NCBI RefSeq assembly: GCF_900089495.1
Contig: NZ_LT605203.1
Span: 2,663,990-2,712,317, forward strand
DNA from: Thiomonas sp. X19
GTDB lineage: Bacteria > Pseudomonadota > Gammaproteobacteria > Burkholderiales > Burkholderiaceae_C
Direction of reading: 5' to 3'
DNA: 48,328 nt
A program made the position numbers and the translations under genes. This document shows positions 27,445 through 36,554 of this stretch, piece after piece. Numbering within the stretch: position 1 is the first letter of the stretch; every line of letters begins with the position of its first letter. Under the pieces are notes generated by a model, which was given only the letters and a program-made list of their open reading frames with translations, did no database searches and was not told where the DNA came from.

Positions 27445-28329
27445 GTGCAGAATTTTCAAGACAAGACTGCGGTCATCACCGGTGCCGCTGGTGGCATCGG
27501 CCTGGCCCTGGCGCGGCAGGCGGCCGGGCGCGGCATGAAGCTGGTGTTGACCGATCTCGACGTCGACCGCTTGCAACAAGCCACCGCCAGCCTCGGCCTG
27601 CCGCCAGAGCGCTTGCTGTTGCACGCCGCCGACGTCAGCCGCGAAGCCGATGTGGCCGCCCTGGCCGATGCCAGCTTCGCCCGTTTCGGCGCCGTGCATC
27701 TGCTGTTCAACAACGCCGGCGTGGGCTGCAGCCGACTCACCACCGAGCACAGCACCGCCGATTGGGACTGGGTGCTGGGCGTCAATCTGATGAGCGTGGT
27801 CCACGGCATTCGCCATTTCGTGCCGCGCATGCAGCAGCAAGGCGAGCCCAGCCATGTGGTGAACACCGCCTCCGCAGCGGGCCTGGTATCCAGCCCCGGC
27901 ATGGCGGCCTACAACGTGAGCAAGCATGGCGTGGTCACGTTGTCGGAAACCTTGTATGCGGAGCTTGCCGAGCAGAAATCGCAGGTCGGCGTTTCGGTGC
28001 TGTGCCCGGCCTGGGTGCCCACCGGCATCAACCAGAGCGCACGCCATCGGCAGCCGCGTTTCGGCGCCGAGCCCGAACTGTCGCCACAATCGACCGCCTA
28101 CGCGGTGCGCATGGCCCAGGCGGTGCAGTCCGGCAAGCTCACGCCCGACGACATCGCCCGCATCACGTTCTCTGCCGTGGAGCAAGGGCAGTTCTACATC
28201 GTGCCGCACCGCAAAATTCTGCAGGCGGTGGAACTGCGCTGCCAGGACATGGTGCAAGGCCGCAATCCCACGCCGCTGACGCCGCCAGCTTCACCCACTC
28301 CACCCGCCGCAGCCGAGGTGTCCCGATGA
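27445..28329 (+). CDS. Short-chain dehydrogenase/reductase (SDR)
   Basis: A classical SDR of about 294 aa. The cofactor motif is TGAAGGIG near the N-terminus, LFNNAGVG follows, and the active site is TASAAG..., AAYNVSKHGVV (Tyr and Lys). There is no ATG at the head; GTG at 27445 (followed by QNFQDKTAVITG) and TTG at 27439 are the candidates. The C-terminal 40 residues are Pro-rich and variable. Its stop overlaps the next start as ATGA. It probably acts on a hydroxy- or keto-intermediate of the pathway. Confidence 0.9.
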   Translation: MQNFQDKTAVITGAAGGIGLALARQAAGRGMKLVLTDLDVDRLQQATASLGLPPERLLLHAADVSREADVAALADASFARFGAVHLLFNNAGVGCSRLTTEHSTADWDWVLGVNLMSVVHGIRHFVPRMQQQGEPSHVVNTASAAGLVSSPGMAAYNVSKHGVVTLSETLYAELAEQKSQVGVSVLCPAWVPTGINQSARHRQPRFGAEPELSPQSTAYAVRMAQAVQSGKLTPDDIARITFSAVEQGQFYIVPHRKILQAVELRCQDMVQGRNPTPLTPPASPTPPAAAEVSR

Positions 28330-29306
28330 AAGCCCTGTTGTGCACGCCCTATGGCCCGATCGACACCCTGCGCCTGGAAGACGCGCCCGATCCCATGGCA
28401 GCAGCCGGCGAGGTGGTCGTCGCGGTGCGCGCCTGCGCGCTGAACTTTCCCGATGCGCTCATCGTCCAGGGCCTCTACCAGACCAGGCCGACCCTACCCT
28501 TTTCGCCCGGCGCCGAGTTTGCCGGAACCATCCTGCAAGCGGGCGCCGGCGTGACGGCCTACAAGCCGGGCGACGCCGTCATCGCCTTCGCTGGCCACGG
28601 CGGCCTGGCCGAGCGCTGCGCGGTGGATGCGCGCCGCGTGATGCCACTGCCTGCGGGCATGAGCTTCGAGCAAGGCGCGGCGTTCATGCTGACCTACGGC
28701 ACATCCATCCACGCGCTGAAAGACGTGGCGCTGTTGCAGCCCGGCGAGACCCTGGCTGTGCTCGGGGCTGGTGGCGGTGTGGGCGTGGCCGCGGTGGACA
28801 TCGCCAAGGCCATGGGCGCGCGGGTGATCGCCGCTGCATCCAGCAAGGCCAAGCTGCAGCTTGCGCAGGAGCATGGTGCCGATGCACTGCTGGACTACGC
28901 CAGCGAAGACCTGCGCCAACGCCTGCTGGCGCTGACCGACGGCAAAGGCGTCGACGTGGTGCTCGACCCGGTGGGCGGCGCCTACGCTGAAGCCGCGCTG
29001 CGCGCCACCGCCTGGCGTGGCCGCTACCTGGTGGTGGGTTTCGCGGCGGGCGACATTCCCCGCATCCCGCTCAATCTCGCGCTGCTGAAAGAGCGCCAGA
29101 TTCTCGGCGTTTACTGGGGCGAGGCGGTGCAACGCGACCCGAAGCAACATGCCGGCAATGTGCGGCAATTGCTGCAATGGTTCACGGCGGGCAGCGTGCG
29201 CCCGCAGATCACGGAACAGGTGACGCTGGATCAGGCCGCGCAGGCGATCGCGCGGCTCAGCAAGCGCGAGGCGATGGGGAAAATCGTGGTGCGAATCGGG
29301 ACCTGA
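28326..29306 (+). CDS. NADPH:quinone oxidoreductase family, zinc-free
   Basis: A 326-aa medium-chain reductase of the quinone-oxidoreductase type. It begins MKALLCTPYGPIDTLRLEDA, contains ALNFPDALIVQGLYQTRPTLPFSPGAEFAG, the nucleotide loop VLGAGGGVGVAAVDIAKAMGARVI and DVVLDPVGGAYAEAALRA. No zinc ligands are present. The ATG at 28326 lies in the ATGA overlap with the SDR gene and follows a GAGGTG site. It is the last gene of the rightward operon, which converges on ldcA. Family members reduce enones or enoyl-thioesters; the substrate here is unknown. Confidence 0.92.
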   Translation: MKALLCTPYGPIDTLRLEDAPDPMAAAGEVVVAVRACALNFPDALIVQGLYQTRPTLPFSPGAEFAGTILQAGAGVTAYKPGDAVIAFAGHGGLAERCAVDARRVMPLPAGMSFEQGAAFMLTYGTSIHALKDVALLQPGETLAVLGAGGGVGVAAVDIAKAMGARVIAAASSKAKLQLAQEHGADALLDYASEDLRQRLLALTDGKGVDVVLDPVGGAYAEAALRATAWRGRYLVVGFAAGDIPRIPLNLALLKERQILGVYWGEAVQRDPKQHAGNVRQLLQWFTAGSVRPQITEQVTLDQAAQAIARLSKREAMGKIVVRIGT

Positions 29307-29344
29307 AATCAGGATCTGGGATGGGCGCCTGAAACCTCCGCGCC

Positions 29345-30292
29345 TCAACCATGTCCGTGCGCAAACACGAGATAGGCTTCGCCCCCATCGCGCACCAGCC
29401 GGCACTTGGCGCCGTGCGGCAAGGTCAGTTTGGTGCGCACATGGCCAAACGGCAGGCCGGTGATGACCGGCACCCCATCGGTTTTAAGCTGGGCGCGCAG
29501 CCAGGCGACGGCGGCGGCAAGGTCGAAGCCGGCATCGTGCGCGGTGAGTTTGTACTCGGTGAACGCGCCCAGCACCACGGCTTTTTGCCGCTGCAGCACA
29601 CCGGCGTGCAAGAGTTGGATGAACATGCGCTCCACGCTGTAGGGCTGCTCGGCAACGTCTTCCAGGAAGAGAACGCCACGTAGTTTCGGCAGGTAGGGGG
29701 TGCCCACCAGGCTGGCCACCAGGCTCAAGTTCCCGCCCCACAGCACGCCTGCGGCGTCCAGCCCGCGCGGGGCGTCGTCGCAGGTGAAACCTACGGCCTC
29801 CTGGCTGCCGTCGAGCGCGTCGAGAAAGCTGTCCACAGTGATGGCGTCGAGTTTCTCGTTGCCGAAGTCGTAAGCCGCCATCGGTCCGCTGTAGGTGACG
29901 GCGCCGGTCTGCGCCAGCACCGCCAGTTGCAGCGCGGTGAAATCGCTATGCCCCACCCAGCATTGCCGGCGCTGGGTCATGGCCTCGGCCAGCAAGGAGT
30001 AGTCCAGCCGCGGCAGGATGCGGCCGAGGCCGTAGCCACCGCGTGTGGCCAGCACCACGTGCGCCTTGCTGCGCGCGGCACGGTGGATGGCCTGCAGGCG
30101 TTGCGCATCGGTGCCGGCAAAGCGCTGCACGCGGCTCAAAGCCTGCGCGTCACGCTGCACGCGAAAGCCGACTGCCTGCAAATGCTGCTCCGCGCGCTCG
30201 ATGCGTTGCGGCTCGGGCACCGCGCCAGAAGGGGAGATCAGCCGCAGCAGGCCGCGTGGGTGGGTTTGATGGGGACCGTGTGTCGCAGTCAT
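29345..30292 (-). CDS. ldcA: LD-carboxypeptidase (peptidase family S66)
   Basis: This cytoplasmic enzyme removes the terminal D-Ala from recycled murein tetrapeptides. The 315-aa product shows LISPSGAV near the start, ATRGGYGLGRILPRLD, the nucleophile motif GHSDFTALQ (Ser116), VLWGGNLSLVASL with the catalytic Glu region, and the C-terminal GLPFGHVRTKLTLP with the catalytic His. The ATG at 30292 gives the usual family length. It converges on the quinone-oxidoreductase gene (38-bp gap, no convincing terminator) and lies 114 bp after tadA on the same strand. It is a housekeeping gene, outside the catabolic cluster. Confidence 0.92.
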   Translation of the reverse strand: MTATHGPHQTHPRGLLRLISPSGAVPEPQRIERAEQHLQAVGFRVQRDAQALSRVQRFAGTDAQRLQAIHRAARSKAHVVLATRGGYGLGRILPRLDYSLLAEAMTQRRQCWVGHSDFTALQLAVLAQTGAVTYSGPMAAYDFGNEKLDAITVDSFLDALDGSQEAVGFTCDDAPRGLDAAGVLWGGNLSLVASLVGTPYLPKLRGVLFLEDVAEQPYSVERMFIQLLHAGVLQRQKAVVLGAFTEYKLTAHDAGFDLAAAVAWLRAQLKTDGVPVITGLPFGHVRTKLTLPHGAKCRLVRDGGEAYLVFAHGHG

Positions 30293-30406
30293 GAGGAAGA
30301 TCGCCTAAAAACGAGAAGTGGTTGATGAAACAGGCCTGGCGGCTCTGGAACTGCGCGCAAACTGGTAGCGACGGCGCCGCAACGAGGCCATGCCAATCGC
30401 ACCAGG

Positions 30407-31298
<892 letters not shown>

Positions 31299-31599
31299 GG
31301 CTGTTCCACTCCATCATCAACAAGGTCTCCAAACCCGCATGGTTAAAGGACTTGGCTTCGATCGACATGGGGCTTTACCGTCGCTTTTACCGTCAGAACC
31401 GCGGACCTTTTGCTGGCGCGGGAGATGGAGCAATTTGCGGGGAAGCGTCTCTGGGAACACCATCATCAACCGTCGCAAAGCATACCGAAAATCGAAGGCG
31501 GCTGCGAAGCCGTCGGGTTGAAGCTTCGCAGTGTACAGATCCTCGGCAACCGTCCATTCTGTTGTTAACAACAGGATGACTGCGGAATACAATGACACT
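31299..31599. other. Intergenic stretch with promoter of the MerR-like gene
   Basis: No convincing gene is found in these 300 bp. A short direct repeat, TTTACCGTC, occurs twice around 31375-31397. A frame crossing 31400-31480 (LAREMEQFAGKRLWEHHH) looks protein-like but has no start and no recognisable family. It may be a remnant. The right end holds the palindrome at 31559-31574 and a promoter for the next gene. Confidence 0.4.
31559..31593 (+). promoter_or_regulatory. 16-bp palindrome and promoter of the MerR-like gene
   Basis: CTGTTGTTAACAACAG (31559-31574) is a perfect 16-bp palindrome. TTGTTA at 31562-31567 can serve as -35 and TACAAT at 31588-31593 as -10, with a 20-bp spacer, the long spacing typical of MerR-controlled promoters. 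The -10 ends 6 bp before the ATG at 31600, so the transcript may start on or next to the start codon. Confidence 0.55.
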
Positions 31600-32067
31600 A
31601 TGCTAAAGCTCACCCCACAACAAGTCGCTCAGGTGGCGCATCTGTCGGACCAGACTCTGCGCCACTGGCGACAGGTCCTGCCTCCGCTCGCTGGGTTGAA
31701 CGGCTATACGCCATGCTTTGCGCCTGGAGACGCGCTGGCATTGCTGGTGGTTCGACATCTGGTCAAGGTGATGGGCATCAGCGTCGGGGCACTGGCTACC
31801 GCTTCGACGGGCCTGTTTTCCCTGTGTCGCAATACCAGCTGGCCCTTACTGGCAGACCGGCGTCTTCTCGTTGACGTCGAGCGCGGCGAAGTGAGTCTGC
31901 TGACGCGCGAACCCGACCTTGATGCCCCCGCCATATTGGTTCCCATGCGTCCATTCGCAGAGCAGCTGCAGGCTGCGTGGGCCAGCAGCTTCCCTGCCCT
32001 GGAGCAACTGCCTCTCCACTTCCCGGCGGCTGTTGTTCCCCTCCCCCCTCGGATGGCCGGAGCATGA
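31600..32067 (+). CDS. MerR-like DNA-binding protein
   Basis: The 155-aa product opens MLKLTPQQVAQVAHLSDQTLRHWRQVLPPL, a helix-turn-helix with the RHW signature that resembles the winged helix of MerR proteins. It continues with a helical region (FAPGDALALLVVRHLVKVMGISVGAL). The C-terminal half lacks metal-binding Cys/His clusters. The ATG at 31600 directly follows a -10-like TACAAT, so the mRNA is probably leaderless; an alternative ATG at 31576 would lie inside the promoter. A perfect palindrome lies just upstream. Its stop overlaps the next start as ATGA. It is likely an autoregulator of the pair; no known family member could be named. Confidence 0.65.
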   Translation: MLKLTPQQVAQVAHLSDQTLRHWRQVLPPLAGLNGYTPCFAPGDALALLVVRHLVKVMGISVGALATASTGLFSLCRNTSWPLLADRRLLVDVERGEVSLLTREPDLDAPAILVPMRPFAEQLQAAWASSFPALEQLPLHFPAAVVPLPPRMAGA

Positions 32068-32963
32068 GTGCAGTGACTTTTGACTTGCCGGAGCCAGCCG
32101 CGCCATGTGTATTCGAGCCGCAGATGCTGACGGGCGTCGGTTCGGCGACGGCCGATCTGGGACCGATCTGGATCATCGAAGAGGTGGCGGGCCACTTGCG
32201 CGCCCAAGGCAAAAAAACCGGCGCACCGCACATGAGGCTTTACCGGCTCAGCGGGGACGTGCTCACGGCCGAGCAGGAGCTGAATCTGGGTGGGGAATCC
32301 TCGCGTGCAGACACGGCCATGGCTCTTCTTGAACAGGCCAAGGCGCGCAGCGGCGTCATCGTGTGCAGCTTCCGTACGGTAGCAGCAGCGCAGATCGTAG
32401 AACGCTTGGAAGCAAGCGGCCGCAGCGAGCTGCACTATGTTGTAGAAGTCGATCCGACCCGCAGGGTTGAATTTGCACGAGCTCGGGACGGCGTCCGTTC
32501 ATCCCTTCCCAAGGATCGGGTGGAAACAGCGAGTTGGCAGCAGGTCAATCTAAGCAAGCCTGCGGGCGATTCCGAGTGCTACGCCGCCAACCTGGGCAAA
32601 GTGAAACTGGGAGGCGTCGCGGACCTGACCTGCTTTGCGTTGTCGATAGGCGGCATCAAGGGATATCAGCGCGGCATCCTTGTCGGCATGACCTCGCTGG
32701 AATTGGAAGACGGGCTCAAGAAGCTTGCCCAACTGCTCGCATGGACGCGATGGGTTCGGCTTGCGGTTCGCAAGGCGAAGCGGACGCGGTCAGCGCTTGC
32801 AGCGCCCTCGCGTCTTTCTCTTTCCGATACTGCGGAAACAGCGGCGTCCCTTGACATCCTGGTGCGGGCCAATCGCAAGATCGCCGCCGGCCACGACGCC
32901 AAAGCAGCCGATCAGCATTTGCAGTTTCCCGATCAACCTGCACTGAACCGCCCCGGGTTTTGA
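32064..32963 (+). CDS. Unknown protein, 3' end replaced by IS3
   Basis: I do not recognise this protein of 299 codons. Its sequence is well mixed and protein-like, for example LGPIWIIEEVAGHLRAQGKK, SGVIVCSFRTVAAAQIVERL and LTCFALSIGGIKGYQRGILVGM. There is no signal peptide; a weakly hydrophobic stretch lies at about 200-215. The last residues (LNRPGF and stop) come from the terminal repeat of the IS3 element that starts at 32944, so the native C-terminus is lost. The start overlaps the stop of the MerR-like gene (ATGA), so the two form one translational unit. Its position in an accessory patch with conjugation remnants suggests a mobile-element cargo gene. Confidence 0.6.
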   Translation: MSAVTFDLPEPAAPCVFEPQMLTGVGSATADLGPIWIIEEVAGHLRAQGKKTGAPHMRLYRLSGDVLTAEQELNLGGESSRADTAMALLEQAKARSGVIVCSFRTVAAAQIVERLEASGRSELHYVVEVDPTRRVEFARARDGVRSSLPKDRVETASWQQVNLSKPAGDSECYAANLGKVKLGGVADLTCFALSIGGIKGYQRGILVGMTSLELEDGLKKLAQLLAWTRWVRLAVRKAKRTRSALAAPSRLSLSDTAETAASLDILVRANRKIAAGHDAKAADQHLQFPDQPALNRPGF

Positions 32964-32993
32964 GGAGGCTCCAACCTTTGAGAAGATGGAGCC

Positions 32994-33317
32994 ATGAACA
33001 AGACGAACAAGTTTTCCCCCGAAGTGCGCGAGCGCGCGGTACGCATGGTCCAGGAGCACCGAGGCGAGTACCCCTCGCTGTGGGCCGCAGTCGAATCCAT
33101 GGCCCCCAAGATTGGCTGCGTGCCACAGACGCTGCTCGAATGGGTCAAGCGCGAGGAAGTCGATACAGGCCAGCGCGACGGCCTGACGAGCAGCGAGCGT
33201 GAACGCCTCAAACAACTCGAGCGCGAGAACAAGGAATTGCGCCGGGCCAATGACATCCTCAAAGCGGCGAGTGCTTTTTTCGCCCAGGCGGAGCTCGACC
33301 GCCGTTTGAAGGGCTGA
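32994..33317 (+). CDS. IS3-family OrfA (helix-turn-helix)
   Basis: The 107-aa product has the HTH_Tnp_1 region at the N-terminus ([20 protein letters not shown], then [17 protein letters not shown]). A leucine-zipper-like coiled coil follows ([32 protein letters not shown]). The ATG at 32994 follows a GGAGCC site. A T6 run at about 33275, in front of the overlapping orfB frame, is a plausible place for the -1 frameshift that normally produces the OrfAB transposase. Confidence 0.9.
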   Translation: MNKTNKFSPEVRERAVRMVQEHRGEYPSLWAAVESMAPKIGCVPQTLLEWVKREEVDTGQRDGLTSSERERLKQLERENKELRRANDILKAASAFFAQAELDRRLKG

Positions 33318-34219
<902 letters not shown>

Positions 34220-34258
34220 CTTAAACCAACCAGCCTCCACGAAACCCGGGGCGGTTCA

Positions 34259-34589
34259 CATCCGCATTGCCTACGCGCCCAACAAGATCGAGACGGCGGA
34301 GCTGCTGTCGAAGATGGCGGGCACGGCCACGGTGGAGCACACCCAGCGGCAGTATTCAGGCAACAGGTTGGCCGTGGTGCTGCAGAACGTCAACACCAAC
34401 GAGCAGATCGTGCAGCGCCCGCTGCTGACGGCCGACGAGTGCATGCGCCTGCCGCCCGAGGACGATCTGATCTTCGTGGCTGGGCATGCGCCGATCTATG
34501 CCAAGAAGATCATCTATTACCAAGATCCGGAGTTCGCGGCGCGGTGCGCGATTGCGGCGCCGGTGGAGACGGGCAGGGGCAAGGATTGA
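34259..34589 (+). pseudogene. C-terminal fragment of TraG/VirD4-type coupling protein
   Basis: Immediately beyond the IS3 right end the frame reads IRIAYAPNKIETAELLSKMA, then RPLLTADECMRLPPEDDLIF and YAKKIIYYQDPEFAARCAI. This is the end of TraG-type type IV secretion coupling proteins of conjugative elements. About 110 of roughly 640 residues remain; the Walker A and B domains are lost. There is no own start codon. The stop is 9 bp before traF. It marks this patch as the remnant of a conjugative or integrative element. Confidence 0.85.
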
Positions 34590-34598
34590 AGGGGCGAA

Positions 34599-35138
34599 AT
34601 GAACCTCAACATTCGTCGTCCCCACTGGAACCGCCTGCGCTGGCCGCTCATTGCCGGCGCGGTCGTGGCGTCGGCCATCGGCTCGGCCTGGGCGACCGGC
34701 TGGCGCGTCAACCTCACGCCGAGTGAGCCGGTTGGGGTCTACCGCATGAAGCCGGTTGCTGCAGACACCGTGATTCAGCGCGGCGATCTGATTGCCTTCT
34801 GCCCGCCCGTGAAGCTGGAACCGTTCATGGTTCCTGGTTCGTGCCCGAACGGCGGCGCGCCGTTTCTGAAGGAGGTGGTCGGCGTGCCGGGCGATGTGGT
34901 GGACGTGACGGCGGCAGGGGTGACGATCAACGGACGGATGTTGCCGATGAGTCGGCCGATTGCGCATCCGAAGGACTGGCCTGGTTTGACGCTGCCGGTG
35001 GATTTCGGCGAGACGAAGCTCGGGCCTGGGCAGTATTGGACGTATGGGTCAGGGCGGCCGAAAGACTCGTTTGACAGCAGGAATTGGGGGGTGGTGGGGC
35101 GGGACGAAGTGCATGCCATGCAAGGAACTGCGCCGTAA
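34599..35138 (+). CDS. traF: Conjugative transfer signal peptidase TraF (S26 family)
   Basis: TraF matures the pilin subunit of IncP-like conjugation systems. The 179-aa product has one N-terminal membrane segment (about residues 15-33). The S26 catalytic Ser42 is in NLTPSEPVGVYRM, and the catalytic Lys91 in GAPFLKEVVGVPGD. The C-terminal part has GPGQYWTYGSGRPKDSFDSRNWGVV, the family box near the active site. It appears intact, starts 9 bp after the traG fragment and has no other transfer genes around it, so it is probably a stranded leftover. An alternative reading is that it serves the neighbouring toxin-like pair, for which there is no evidence. Confidence 0.9.
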   Translation: MNLNIRRPHWNRLRWPLIAGAVVASAIGSAWATGWRVNLTPSEPVGVYRMKPVAADTVIQRGDLIAFCPPVKLEPFMVPGSCPNGGAPFLKEVVGVPGDVVDVTAAGVTINGRMLPMSRPIAHPKDWPGLTLPVDFGETKLGPGQYWTYGSGRPKDSFDSRNWGVVGRDEVHAMQGTAP

Positions 35139-35160
35139 AATTGGCCCATCGACCCATGGA

Positions 35161-35472
35161 ATGGAAAACGCTTTGACGCCCGCATCATCCGATTTGTTGC
35201 TCCGCCTGGCTCGCACCTACATCTGGTGGAAAGAGCCCGAGGACGCCATGCTCTATCCGCGACGGTTGGTCGCGCAAATCATGGATATGGGCGACTGGGA
35301 CGATGTGCGCGCGATGGAGAAGGCTCTAGGCCATGATGCCCTGCGTGACGCACTGCGACACGCCGAGGCCGGTTGGTTCAGCCCGCCGTCCTGGCATTTC
35401 TGGCACTACCGCCTGGGGCTGGTGAGTCCAAACCAGTCGATGCCGGCGCTGCCGCAGCGTTTGCTCTCATGA
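35161..35472 (+). CDS. Antitoxin-like partner of the AbiEii-type protein
   Basis: The 103-aa product (start ATG 35161, MENALTPASSDLLLRL) contains ARTYIWWKEPEDAMLYPRRLVAQIMDMGDWDDV and ends before a Trp/His-rich segment (WFSPPSWHFWHYRLGL). Small proteins of this type are commonly encoded directly upstream of AbiEii-like nucleotidyltransferases in Proteobacteria. The stop overlaps the next start (ATGA), as in many toxin-antitoxin pairs. There is no recognised DNA-binding motif, so an antitoxin role is inferred from the arrangement only. It lies 22 bp after traF. Confidence 0.65.
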   Translation: MENALTPASSDLLLRLARTYIWWKEPEDAMLYPRRLVAQIMDMGDWDDVRAMEKALGHDALRDALRHAEAGWFSPPSWHFWHYRLGLVSPNQSMPALPQRLLS

Positions 35473-36191
35473 GCTTTCGCCCGCGTCTGGACATTCTGCC
35501 ACCGGCGCAGCGTGAACTCTGGCCGCAGTTGAAGCCACTGGTCAAGCTGGGCCTCGTTCTCTATGGTGGGACGGCCATCGCCTTGCGCATCGGGCATCGC
35601 CATTCGGTGGACTTTGATTTCTTCACCGAGAAGCCGCTGGACAAGGCGGCCATCATGACGTCACTGCCATGCCTGGCCGCAGCCAAAGTGCTTCAGGATG
35701 CGCCGAACGCCTATACCGCGCTCATCACCATGCCGCAGACCAGCGACAGGCCCGTTCAGGTTTCGTTTTTCGGAACCATCGGCTTTGGCCGCTTCGGCAA
35801 GGCACAGCGTACCGAGGATGGCGTGGTCTGCGCGGCGTCGCTGGATGATTTGATGGGTACCAAACTCAAGGTGATCTTGCAGCGGGCGGAAGCCAAGGAT
35901 TACCAGGACATTGCCGCCATGCTGCGCGCAGGTGTTGCGCTCGATCGAGGACTGGGCATCGCCCGGCAGATGTTCCAGCCGAACTTCCAGCCCACGCAGT
36001 GCCTCAAGGCCCTGAATTATTTCAATGATGGCGATCTCGGGACGCTGGCCAAGGCAGATCGGGAGATCTTGATTTCAACAGCCCACGCTGTCGGGGATAT
36101 TCCAGAGGCCAAGCAATTGGCGGCTTCTCTTGCCCCGCGTTCCCCCTCTCGGGTACCTCCGTCTCGCCAGCAGGGCGATCTCGGTCGGTAA
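35469..36191 (+). CDS. AbiEii/AbiGii-type nucleotidyltransferase (toxin-like)
   Basis: AbiEii proteins are nucleotidyltransferases that act as toxins or abortive-infection effectors. The 240-aa product has the family motif LVLYGGTAIALRIGHRHSVDFDFF (Gly33-Gly34 and Asp48-x-Asp50, metal-binding), then DDLMGTKLKVILQRAEAKDYQDIAAML, the usual second conserved region. The last 20 residues (Arg/Ser/Pro-rich) look non-native and may result from readthrough into flanking DNA. The start overlaps the upstream gene's stop. The location beside conjugation genes is typical for such modules, which stabilise mobile elements or block phage. Confidence 0.85.
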   Translation: MSFRPRLDILPPAQRELWPQLKPLVKLGLVLYGGTAIALRIGHRHSVDFDFFTEKPLDKAAIMTSLPCLAAAKVLQDAPNAYTALITMPQTSDRPVQVSFFGTIGFGRFGKAQRTEDGVVCAASLDDLMGTKLKVILQRAEAKDYQDIAAMLRAGVALDRGLGIARQMFQPNFQPTQCLKALNYFNDGDLGTLAKADREILISTAHAVGDIPEAKQLAASLAPRSPSRVPPSRQQGDLGR

Positions 36192-36554
36192 GCCTTGCGG
36201 CGAAAATACAGGCTCAACACCCGCCGTCGTCAGTTTGCGTATCCCCCACACCTACACTTGCGATTTGCCCCGCTTCCTCTCATGATGCTTCCGCTCCGAA
36301 CTGATCGACCGCCTGGCTGAGCGCCACCCTCACCTGGCGCGTAAGGATGCCGAAGAAAGCGTCGAGGCCATTCTGGAGGATGACGAATCCAATGATCGAT
36401 GGCACGCCGGTAATGGAGTTGCCTTGCATGTTGGCCATCGATGGAATGAACAAGGCATACAGCACCGTTCCAAGCAGCAGAGAAACGCCTGAAGTGATGA
36501 CATCCTCGCCAGTATCGAGAGATTTTGTCTTCGAACTTCTAACTCACGACATTA
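36192..36554. other. Gap with a membrane-protein fragment
   Basis: Apart from the fragment listed separately at 36280-36535 this gap shows nothing recognisable. It separates the AbiEii-type gene from the IS630 element and probably contains another junction of the accessory patch. Confidence 0.4.
36280..36535 (-). pseudogene. N-terminally truncated membrane protein fragment
   Basis: The frame reads DTGEDVITSGVSLLLGTVLYALFIPSMANM, then SIIGFVILQNGLDAFFGILT and a C-terminal tail ending GAEAS. Two hydrophobic segments are evident, and the sequence is protein-like with an in-frame start only at a GTG (36465) inside the first one. Upstream it meets a stop next to the IS630 terminal repeat at 36555. 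The family is not recognised. The IS630 insertion may have removed its 5' part. Confidence 0.45.

Noticed and set aside
29307..29344. CCTGAAATCAGG as a terminator between convergent genes
   Set aside because: The 5-bp stem with a 2-nt loop and no T-run is too weak to call.
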